Positions 8,097-14,291 of a DNA stretch of 34,546 bases are shown here, piece by piece. Below the pieces are notes generated by a model that saw only the letters and a program-made list of their open reading frames with translations, did not search any database and was not told the origin of the DNA. Where the stretch lies: the IMG/VR virus record IMGVR_UViG_3300028746_000026, positions 1 to 34,546 of that record; one strand, 5' to 3'. The DNA comes from a virus. Each line of letters starts with the position of its first letter. The stretch's first letter is position 1. Position numbers and translations under genes: made by a program.

Positions 8097-10444
8097 AGAA
8101 GCTACTCTTTGCACTCCTCCTATTAGTTCCTTCGCTGCATGCCGCCACATGGTATATCCGTCCCGACGGTGGGACCAACACGCAATGTACAGGAAAAACG
8201 AATGCGGCTTACCCGGGCACTGGGTCAGCCCAGGCCTGCGCCTTCAACCATCCTTTCCAGATGCTCAGTTATTCGGGCGCATGGACAGCCCTTGCAGGTG
8301 GCGACACGATTCAATTCGTGAACACCTCAGGAACTTCTGACACCTACTTCCTGGGCGAGCAGAACAGCGGTGTGGGAACCGACTGGCACACGCAACTTGG
8401 CGGAATTTGCCCCGCTGCCAACTCGGGTTACCCCGGGGGAGCCTCCTGTATTCTTCCCGCGCTGCCTTCAGGAACCTCCGGAAACCCGACGCAGGTCATT
8501 GGCCAGAACGCGGGCTCGTGTCATGACGCAACGCACCAGCATCTCGTCAATCCGACCATCCTCTCCGGCATTGGCGGCGCATTCTCTGTGATGGACACCA
8601 GGGCGACGAATTACGTAACGATCAGTTGTATCGCGATCACTCAGCCTGATACCTGCACCAACTCCACAGGGGGTAGCGGCCAGTGCAGTTCAACCAATAA
8701 CTACGTAAAAGTTGGTGGGTTGATTCAAGCATATAGCGGATCTGCAGGAGCTACCAACCTAACCTTGACCGACTTCGGAGTCTTCGGTATTTCCGGGGAT
8801 GGTATCGAAGGATCAACCGATAACTCTCTCTCTTCCAGTGGTGTTAAGACATTCAACGATGTTCACCTGGCTGGGAATGGTGGGGATGGGTACAACTCCG
8901 ATTCGGGCGGCTGCGACACGTCATGCGAAGGGCAAGGCACCTTCAACGTGCACTACTCAACCTTCGACTGGTCGGGATGTGTTGCCGTGAAACCTTATAA
9001 CTTCAACGCATCCTCTTCAGCGAACACCTACAACTACTGCCACGACGATGACTCGGGTGGCGATGGAGACAACTTCGTCCTAATAGCCACCGGCAACGAG
9101 ACGGTCAATGTTGACCACTCCTTTTTCAGGTGGGGCGCACAGGATGGCTTCGACTCACTCCATCTGGGGGATGACTTATCTACGAATCCAAACGTCACCG
9201 TGACGGATTCATGGGCTGAAGGGAACATGGGGCAGACCTTCAAGGAAGGAGCCGGAGCGACGAACACCGCGATCAATAACGTCTCCATCAGCAACTGCCG
9301 CGTGATGGCAACAGCCTCCAATTTCCCCTCGAATCCCACTGGATGGAACGCGGAACTAAGCGACTTCTGCCGCGCATCTGGAGGAGCGTGGGTGTTTGCG
9401 ATGAAGGCTGGGACGGTGGTAACGGTACTCAACAACACCTCTATCGGCTACTCGACCACGATGTGGAACTGGGGCTGCTCTGAGAGTTCGCCCTCTACCT
9501 GCGTCTCAACCGGCGGCGCTTATGCCATCTTCAAAAACAACATGAGCTACAACTATCCTGACCCGGGCAATGCTGGCGTCTACTCCTCGGACTTGTTCTT
9601 TGGCAACGGCAATCCCTTTACGAATCCAGGTGGTTCAGCCAGCAATAACGGTTACTACCTGAATAAACAGGGATGCCCGGACAGCCAGTATCCGAGTGAG
9701 ACTGGGACGGTCTGCACCAATCCTCTGATCACCAGCACTGCCATCAACGCCATCAACCCGAACCTTCAATCAGGCTCACCGATGATCGGAGCGGGAGTAG
9801 CGATCTCTGGAGTTACGAACGACTATAACGGCAACTCACGGCCTTCCAGTCCTTCTATAGGTGCATTTGAACTGGTCGGCGGCACACCCACTGTTGCAAC
9901 ACCAACATCCACCCCACCAGCAGGATCATTTACGGGATCGGTGAGCGTAACTCTTGCGACGACTACACCAGGCGCGACCATTTGTTACACAACTGATGGA
10001 ACGACGCCAACAGCAACCACGGCCGGAACCTGCAGCCATGGAACACCGTACTCTTCAGCGATAAGCCTCTCCTCCACGACCACCCTCAACGCGATCGGAA
10101 CACTATCGGGCGACACAAATTCTTCGCTATTCACCGGCACCTTTACTGTGATTCCCCTCGTTGCCACTCCGTCGTGCACCCCAACCGCCGGAACCTATAC
10201 CTCTGCGCAAACTGTTACGTGTTCCAGCACGACATCAGGCTCTACAACTTACTGCACTATCAATGGCGCGGCACCGACTACAAGCAGCCCTGTCTGCACC
10301 TCGATAGCTATTGCATCCACGGTGACCTTGAAGGCAATCTCTGCGGCCTCTGGCGCCACCAATAGCGCGATTATCTCTCAGCCCTACACCATCAATCCGA
10401 CACGTCAGTACGGCCTGAAGATGGTCTTCTACCAAACACAATAA
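8093..10444 (+). CDS. Right-handed beta-helix spike with two chitobiase-C-terminal-like domains and signal peptide
   Basis: This 783-residue protein starts at an ATG overlapping the previous stop. Residues 1-17 are a signal peptide (MKK, Leu-rich, SLHA). The mature N-terminus (TWYIRPDGG) is typical of secreted parallel beta-helix proteins. Residues 40-595 carry short Asn/Ser/Cys-rich turns. Two consecutive domains at about 600-690 and 690-770 match the chitobiase/beta-hexosaminidase C-terminal type (ATP...AGSF, PGATICYTTDGTTPT), which is common in Acidobacteriota secreted proteins. The final segment YGLKMVFYQTQ is short and aromatic. Polysaccharide binding or degradation is inferred from the fold. 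The domain mixture suggests exchange with host secreted-protein genes. Confidence 0.75.
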   Translation: MKKLLFALLLLVPSLHAATWYIRPDGGTNTQCTGKTNAAYPGTGSAQACAFNHPFQMLSYSGAWTALAGGDTIQFVNTSGTSDTYFLGEQNSGVGTDWHTQLGGICPAANSGYPGGASCILPALPSGTSGNPTQVIGQNAGSCHDATHQHLVNPTILSGIGGAFSVMDTRATNYVTISCIAITQPDTCTNSTGGSGQCSSTNNYVKVGGLIQAYSGSAGATNLTLTDFGVFGISGDGIEGSTDNSLSSSGVKTFNDVHLAGNGGDGYNSDSGGCDTSCEGQGTFNVHYSTFDWSGCVAVKPYNFNASSSANTYNYCHDDDSGGDGDNFVLIATGNETVNVDHSFFRWGAQDGFDSLHLGDDLSTNPNVTVTDSWAEGNMGQTFKEGAGATNTAINNVSISNCRVMATASNFPSNPTGWNAELSDFCRASGGAWVFAMKAGTVVTVLNNTSIGYSTTMWNWGCSESSPSTCVSTGGAYAIFKNNMSYNYPDPGNAGVYSSDLFFGNGNPFTNPGGSASNNGYYLNKQGCPDSQYPSETGTVCTNPLITSTAINAINPNLQSGSPMIGAGVAISGVTNDYNGNSRPSSPSIGAFELVGGTPTVATPTSTPPAGSFTGSVSVTLATTTPGATICYTTDGTTPTATTAGTCSHGTPYSSAISLSSTTTLNAIGTLSGDTNSSLFTGTFTVIPLVATPSCTPTAGTYTSAQTVTCSSTTSGSTTYCTINGAAPTTSSPVCTSIAIASTVTLKAISAASGATNSAIISQPYTINPTRQYGLKMVFYQTQ

Positions 10445-10453
10445 GGAGTAATC

Positions 10454-10798
10454 ATGACTTTTCTAGAAGCCATCGGCAGGATGGAAGGCGTCAATGCGTC
10501 TGGCAGCAGGCCACAGCGGAATAATAATCCGGGAGATATCGAATATGGGAAGTTCGCGGCGGCGCACGGTGCGACTGGTAGTGATGGGCGTTTTGCTATT
10601 TTTCCCACACTTGCTGCGGGCTATTCTGCTATGCGCGCTCTGTTCGAAGCTCCGTCATATAAGGGCCTCACGGTTGCCGCGGCCCTGAATCGTTGGGCAC
10701 CCCCTGTTGAGAACAACACAAATCACTACATATCTTCAGTTTGTGGCTGGGTAGGCTGCAAGCCAACCGACATCATCGACAACCTAGTCCAGGAGTAG
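10454..10798 (+). CDS. Lysozyme-like peptidoglycan hydrolase or virion-associated lysin
   Basis: The protein has 114 residues and starts at an ATG preceded by TAAGGAG overlapping the previous stop. RNNNPGDI at about residues 22-29, then a conserved His-Gly-Ala, DGRFAIFP and a Tyr-Lys-Gly-Leu-Thr segment, are hallmarks of a small phage family annotated as structural/lysozyme-like. Glu11 (RMEG) is the plausible general acid. There is no signal peptide, so release would need a holin, or the enzyme is carried in the virion to open the wall at entry. It sits directly downstream of the spikes. The nearest small membrane proteins are far away, between 27845 and 28754, so a classical lysis cassette is not assembled here. 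Confidence 0.65.
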   Translation: MTFLEAIGRMEGVNASGSRPQRNNNPGDIEYGKFAAAHGATGSDGRFAIFPTLAAGYSAMRALFEAPSYKGLTVAAALNRWAPPVENNTNHYISSVCGWVGCKPTDIIDNLVQE

Positions 10799-10799
10799 C

Positions 10800-11771
10800 A
10801 TGGTCCTCTTCATTATCAAACGGTTCTACAGCTATAACGGCTATGAGCAGATCAGCAACGGCCTCAGAACCTCTGCCACGTTCGTTGTTGACATGCTGAA
10901 GATGGAAGGGCATCGGGCCAAGCTAGTAGAAGCAATAGACGGTAATTGTATTGATAGGTTAGTTACGGAGTTTAGGCCGCGCATCTGCATCCTTGAAGCG
11001 CTATGGGTAACGCCTTTGAAGCTGAAAGAGCTGCGCCGACTGCATCCCTCGGTGGAGTTCGTTGTCCGCATCCATTCTGAGATGCCCTTCCTTGCGAACG
11101 AAGGCATCAGCATGGAGTGGCTATCCGAGTATCTAAAAAGTGGCGTTAAAGTTGCGTTTAACTCTCGTCAGGCTAAACAAGACTTTGAGGCGATCGGTGA
11201 AAGCCTCTATCTCCCCAATTCCTACCCGCTGCGGAAGATGCGCTATGAGCACAAGCGCGGCAATAGCCTGCATGTCGGGTGCTTTGGTGCAGTCAGGCCG
11301 CTGAAGAATCAGCTCGAGCAGGCGCTTGGCGCAATCCTCTACGCACGTTCGACCGGCAAGACTCTCCACTTCCACATGAACGGCACCCGCAAAGAGCAGG
11401 GCGGCGACAACAACCTCAAGTCAATCAAGGCCGCAGTCGAGGCCACAGGAAACAAACTCATCCTGCATGGATGGCTGGACCACGAGGCCTTCCTTGAAGT
11501 CATCAAGGAGATGGATTTCTGCCTACAGGTAAGCCTGTCAGAGAGCTTCAACATCGTTGCGGCTGATGCCGTGAGCCTCGGCGTGCCCCTGATTGGCTCT
11601 GCGGCAATACGATGGCTTCCAAAGCGTTCGCGTGCAGTCACTGACTCCGCACAAGCGATTGCCCAAAAGATGCACCTTGCCGACCACACGACGGCTTTGA
11701 TGAACCACGAAGCCTTGGAGTCTTACGTTGAAAACTCCATTGAAGTCTGGAACAGTTTCGCCACCCTGTAG
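10800..11771 (+). CDS. GT-B fold glycosyltransferase (GT1/GT4-like)
   Basis: The protein has 323 residues and its ATG follows the preceding stop with no real gap. The C-terminal half carries GT4-like signatures. These are VGCFGAVRPLKNQ at 159-171 (donor-domain entry), HGWLDHE near 223-229, and SESFNIVAADAVSLGVPLIGS at 247-267, where Glu248 and Asp256 occupy the places of the E-x7-E nucleotide-sugar motif. The N-terminal half would be the acceptor domain. By family knowledge it transfers a sugar from an activated donor. The substrate is unknown. Possible roles are glycosylating the virion or spikes, or altering the host surface to block superinfection. There is no signal peptide or membrane segment, so it should act in the cytoplasm. 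Confidence 0.8.
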   Translation: MVLFIIKRFYSYNGYEQISNGLRTSATFVVDMLKMEGHRAKLVEAIDGNCIDRLVTEFRPRICILEALWVTPLKLKELRRLHPSVEFVVRIHSEMPFLANEGISMEWLSEYLKSGVKVAFNSRQAKQDFEAIGESLYLPNSYPLRKMRYEHKRGNSLHVGCFGAVRPLKNQLEQALGAILYARSTGKTLHFHMNGTRKEQGGDNNLKSIKAAVEATGNKLILHGWLDHEAFLEVIKEMDFCLQVSLSESFNIVAADAVSLGVPLIGSAAIRWLPKRSRAVTDSAQAIAQKMHLADHTTALMNHEALESYVENSIEVWNSFATL

Positions 11772-11788
11772 CACTAGGAGATCCCCCT

Positions 11789-12934
11789 TTGTTCTCACCC
11801 CCCCTGACCCTGGAACAGATTCAGCAAGTAGAAGCATTTCTTGAAATAGGGATGCCGCACGAAAAGATCGCTGCAAAAGTTGGGTGCGGATCTACGACGG
11901 TAGGTAGGATTGCTCGAGGAACTTTCATGGGTAAGCCTAAGACGGCTTCAGAGTTCATGGAGCCTGCTGCTGAACCACTTACCCACCAGGATATCCGCAA
12001 GTTGCTCAAGAAAGGACCGCTGAGCGAGGAAGAGCTTGCCGACGCCCTTGACTGCGCCCCTAAGCGCGTCAAGGCCACCATCCTAGAGATGAAGGCCAAA
12101 GGCGTAATGCTGCTCGAGCTGAACGGCAAGTACGACCTGAAAGACAGCATCCATATCGAGCCGGGCCAATCCGTCATTAAGTCAACCAACGGAACGCGAC
12201 GATTCGGAGTTACCGGAGACAACCATCTCTGCAATAAACACTCCCGGCTCGATGTCCTCAACGCGGCCTATGACCACTTCGAGCGCGAGGGCATCACTGA
12301 AGTCTTCAATACGGGAAACTGGATCGACGGCGAGGCGAGGTTCAACAAGACAGAATTGGTTACGGCGCCGGGCCTCGATTCGCAGATCAACTACATGATC
12401 GACAAGTTCCCGCAGCGCAAAGGAATCACAACCCACTACATCGCAGGAGATGACCATGAAGGTTGGTACCAGCAACGGGAAGGTATTGAAGTCGGAAAGT
12501 ACCTCCAGATGCAGGCGGAAGCTCAAGGCAGAAATGATCTTAAGTATCTTGGCTATGGAGAATGCGATGTCAAACTCGAGCATGGATCGGGTTCAGCGTG
12601 TATGCGTGTGGTGCATCCTGGTGGCGGCTCGAGTTATGCGATTTCATACACAGACCAGAAGCGCGTAGAGAGCTACCAGGGAGGCGAGAAGCCGCAAGTA
12701 GAGCTTGCTGGCCACTACCACAAGTTCAATTACGGCTATCCCCGCGAAGTACACACCGTTCAAACAGGCTGCACCTGTGACCAGACGATGTTTATGCGCA
12801 AGAAGAAACTACAGGCGCACGTGGGCTTCCTTGTAATCAATATCAATCAGGCCGATAACGGCACTATCACGCGGTTTAGCCCTGAATGGTTCCCCTTCTA
12901 CGATCTCGCCTATTACCAAAAACGGTTCGCATGA
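11789..12934 (+). CDS. Double helix-turn-helix / calcineurin-like metallophosphoesterase fusion
   Basis: The protein has 381 residues. The start is a TTG with TAGGAG eight bases upstream. Residues 7-45 form a resolvase-type HTH (LTLEQIQQVEAFLEIG, then TTVGRIARG). Residues 64-118 resemble a winged HTH (LSEEELADALDCAPKRVKATI). From residue 138 a metallophosphoesterase follows: GDNH (143-146, the D-x-H block), NTGNWIDG (174-181), GDDHE (220-224, in place of GNHE), His276 and GHYH (308-311). The metal-ligand set looks complete, with GN and GDD variants. A phosphodiesterase or nuclease directed to DNA by its HTH modules is inferred. The stop overlaps the SprT-like gene (ATGA). Confidence 0.78.
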   Translation: MFSPPLTLEQIQQVEAFLEIGMPHEKIAAKVGCGSTTVGRIARGTFMGKPKTASEFMEPAAEPLTHQDIRKLLKKGPLSEEELADALDCAPKRVKATILEMKAKGVMLLELNGKYDLKDSIHIEPGQSVIKSTNGTRRFGVTGDNHLCNKHSRLDVLNAAYDHFEREGITEVFNTGNWIDGEARFNKTELVTAPGLDSQINYMIDKFPQRKGITTHYIAGDDHEGWYQQREGIEVGKYLQMQAEAQGRNDLKYLGYGECDVKLEHGSGSACMRVVHPGGGSSYAISYTDQKRVESYQGGEKPQVELAGHYHKFNYGYPREVHTVQTGCTCDQTMFMRKKKLQAHVGFLVININQADNGTITRFSPEWFPFYDLAYYQKRFA

Positions 12935-13272
12935 ATGCGGACGATCGACGCCTGCGACGCTGGTACACCCACTTCAACCGCAAGGGCTGGAATGGAAGAC
13001 TCCCAGGACTTGATGAAGTAGACGTCTATTTCGGTGCCTGCGAAGAGGACCACGGACTCTACGGATTCTGCGAAGACTATGAAGACGAAAAGGTCGAAGG
13101 CCTGGAGATCTGCATTGACCACAGATGGGTGCACGACGACCGCATAGCAAAGTTCTGGCTCATTCATGAAATGGGGCATATAGCAGTCAAGCCCTACAAC
13201 GGACACGGCCCAATCTTCGATAACGAACTGAAGAGGATTGCAGCTCTCGGAATCTACAAAGGAATCTGGTGA
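12931..13272 (+). CDS. SprT-like zinc metalloprotease domain protein
   Basis: The protein has 113 residues. The ATG at the ATGA overlap is preferred over an in-frame GTG 45 bases upstream, because it gives a compact family-like N-terminus (DDRRLRRWYTHFN). HEMGH at 79-83 provides the zinc-binding His79, catalytic Glu80 and His83, and NGHGPIF with His92 supplies the third ligand, as in SprT/Spartan-type minigluzincins. The family is associated with cleaving proteins on or near DNA. No C-terminal zinc ribbon is present, so this is the minimal catalytic core. It is coupled to the HTH-phosphoesterase gene, which hints at a DNA-related task. Cleavage of host DNA-bound proteins is speculation. Confidence 0.75.
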   Translation: MNADDRRLRRWYTHFNRKGWNGRLPGLDEVDVYFGACEEDHGLYGFCEDYEDEKVEGLEICIDHRWVHDDRIAKFWLIHEMGHIAVKPYNGHGPIFDNELKRIAALGIYKGIW

Positions 13273-13529
13273 TGGTTTTGGAAGAGCTGGATATTTGGGG
13301 CAAGCCTGTAACGCAAACCCATGCGTTCAAGTGGGCCTTGGACACACTAAAGGCTGGCGGAAAAGTCAGGCGGAAGGGATGGACGGACGGTTGCTATATC
13401 CGAGTGAACGAACACAACATCCTCGTTTTTGCCCACAGTGGAGGCTTGTCTCCTCTCCGCAGGCAGATGGAAACGGTACACCTTTGCGACTGGTTAGATC
13501 TTTCTGCAAGAGACTGGATGACCCTATGA
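13272..13529 (+). CDS. DUF2829 / Tad2-like protein, candidate anti-Thoeris sponge
   Basis: The protein has 85 residues. The ATG overlaps the previous stop (TGATG) with AAAGGA about eight bases upstream; a GTG one codon earlier is possible. The segment FKWALDTLKAGGKVRRKGW (19-37) and the terminal LDLSARDWMTL (75-85) are the two conserved ends of the DUF2829 family. By family knowledge several phage members (Tad2) bind the Thoeris signalling nucleotide and so block that defence. The central part (38-74) is shorter and more divergent than members I remember, so ligand binding is not assured. It lies among accessory genes at the end of the late operon, where anti-defence genes are plausible but early expression would be more usual. 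Confidence 0.68.
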   Translation: MVLEELDIWGKPVTQTHAFKWALDTLKAGGKVRRKGWTDGCYIRVNEHNILVFAHSGGLSPLRRQMETVHLCDWLDLSARDWMTL

Positions 13530-13720
13530 CCGCTATCGAGATCGCCTGCAGGCAGTGCGCCTCTCAGCCCTACGAGGTTTGCATTTTGGAAACTGGAAAG
13601 CCGGCGCCCTTCACTCATGCCCAGAGAATCGAGGATGCAGCGGCGATGAGTTCCCCGACTACGAATGATCCCAAGGTAGTGAAAGAGGGGATTGACGCCG
13701 CAGCGGACGAATTGATTTAG
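13526..13720 (+). CDS. Phage zinc-knuckle small protein
   Basis: The protein has 64 residues and starts at an ATGA overlap with the Tad2-like gene. Residues 7-35 carry C-x2-C-x7-C followed by a Gly-Lys-Pro and FTHAQRIEDA. This is the layout of a short zinc-binding module frequent in phage genomes (Cys-x2-Cys, Cys, then His-x2-Arg). A very similar module occurs at about 25199-25290 in the large zinc mosaic. The remainder (40-64) is an acidic, Ala-rich tail. The partner is unknown; nucleic-acid or protein binding is inferred. It is the last gene of the left rightward operon before the non-coding switch region. Confidence 0.6.
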   Translation: MTAIEIACRQCASQPYEVCILETGKPAPFTHAQRIEDAAAMSSPTTNDPKVVKEGIDAAADELI

Positions 13721-13870
13721 GTATCAAAACGAAAAAGTCTGTCTTTCGAGCGCTTCATCAGCACATTCTGAATTGCAAAAACGCTTCCCCTGCTGCACCC
13801 TCTTAAAACAATACTCACAGCGGGGACACAAGAAGAAATCTCGCCAAATTCGATAGAACTTGATAATCAC
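13721..13870. other. Non-coding gap between the late operon and the RHH gene
   Basis: About 150 bases carry no convincing ORF on either strand. The DNA is somewhat A+T-richer than its neighbours. I see no clear promoter. It separates a rightward operon from a leftward gene, so it is a convergent intergenic space. Confidence 0.5.
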
Positions 13871-14062
13871 TTACCGCCCCCTGCCTTTGGTTGGGGGCTT
13901 TACTTCGTTAAGGTGGATTCCCATCTTCTCCCCCTTTTCCAGCATTGCACCACGTAACACTGCCGACACCGCTTGCCCGGTCCTCCGCGCGATCTCTTCC
14001 AGAACATCATTCTCTGCGACGTTCACGCGCACCGGGATTATCTTGTCCCTCGCCTTAGCCAT
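13871..14062 (-). CDS. Ribbon-helix-helix (CopG/Arc-like) regulator candidate
   Basis: The protein has 63 residues, and apart from shadow frames this is the only minus-strand gene. The start is the ATG at 14062; a TTG five codons upstream is possible but lies inside a perfect palindrome. Residues 8-45 (IIPVRVNVAENDVLEEIARRTGQAVSAVLRG) show a short basic beta strand followed by two helices, as in RHH DNA-binding proteins, and the tail is Lys/Arg-rich. It is divergent from the integrase and faces a region with three dyads, including 14066-14078 just upstream of its own start. Autoregulation and control of the integrase are inferred. It is the best lysogeny-switch candidate here, since no CI/Cro-type gene is visible. 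Confidence 0.55.
   Translation of the reverse strand: MAKARDKIIPVRVNVAENDVLEEIARRTGQAVSAVLRGAMLEKGEKMGIHLNEVKPPTKGRGR
13876..13901 (+). terminator. Possible terminator of the late operon
   Basis: GCCCCC (13876-13881) pairs with GGGGGC (13893-13898) across an 11-base loop that has an internal CC/GG pair, and TTTACTT follows. This is a GC-rich stem with a short T-rich tail for rightward transcription. It sits inside the 3' end of the minus-strand RHH gene, so it may simply be coding sequence. Confidence 0.33.
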
Positions 14063-14065
14063 GTT

Positions 14066-14078
14066 GTTGATTATCAAC
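14066..14078. promoter_or_regulatory. 13-bp palindrome upstream of RHH gene, possible operator
   Basis: GTTGAT-T-ATCAAC is a perfect inverted repeat. It ends four bases upstream of the ATG of the minus-strand RHH gene, where an autoregulatory operator would be expected. No binding data are implied. Confidence 0.4.
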
Positions 14079-14093
14079 GCTTACGGAGACAAT

Positions 14094-14130
14094 GGCATAT
14101 TTAATTACTATTGTATTATTAAAGTATGCC
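14094..14130. promoter_or_regulatory. Imperfect long inverted repeat in the RHH/integrase control region
   Basis: GGCATATTTAAT (14094-14105) is mirrored by ATTAAAGTATGCC (14118-14130), giving 12 paired positions with a single bulged G. The 12-base centre is A+T-rich. It could be an operator, an integrase or excisionase arm site, or a structured leader. Confidence 0.4.
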
Positions 14131-14165
14131 AAAGGTACTACGTTTGTGCTACGGTGCTATTGAGT

Positions 14166-14192
14166 AAGGAGGAGTACTTTTTGACCATGTGA
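14166..14192 (+). promoter_or_regulatory. Orphan strong ribosome-binding site with a 3-codon leader ORF
   Basis: AAGGAGGAG at 14166-14174 is close to a perfect Shine-Dalgarno sequence, but the only start at suitable spacing is the TTG at 14181, which reads three codons (TTG ACC ATG) before TGA. No gene follows in that frame. TTGACC here could instead be a -35 element for the integrase. It is either a relic of a lost gene or a translated leader. Confidence 0.3.
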
Positions 14193-14216
14193 AAATCAAG
14201 TAATTCGTACCTATTT

Positions 14217-14247
14217 CGTATAGCAATATGACCACATTATGTATACG
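14217..14247. promoter_or_regulatory. Inverted repeat upstream of the integrase
   Basis: CGTATA (14217-14222) and TATACG (14242-14247) are inverted copies flanking an A+T-rich centre that contains a looser ATATG/CATTAT symmetry. The dyad ends 45 bases before the integrase start and may bind the RHH protein or contain the integrase promoter. Confidence 0.33.
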
Positions 14248-14291
14248 GTATTGATATCAAGGCCACTTGTCTCCAGCAAGGACCAATATCG

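Noticed and set aside
1-10444. Diversity-generating retroelement or invertible fibre cassette
   Set aside because: No reverse transcriptase, template repeat or paired inverted recombination sites were found near the spike genes.
10454-11788. Complete holin-endolysin-spanin cassette
   Set aside because: Only the lysozyme-like gene is present here; small membrane genes are over 15 kb away and no Rz/Rz1 pair is visible.
11538-11876. Minus-strand 112-residue ORF spanning two genes
   Set aside because: It crosses the glycosyltransferase end and the phosphoesterase start, has no domain, and would conflict with clear reading frames.
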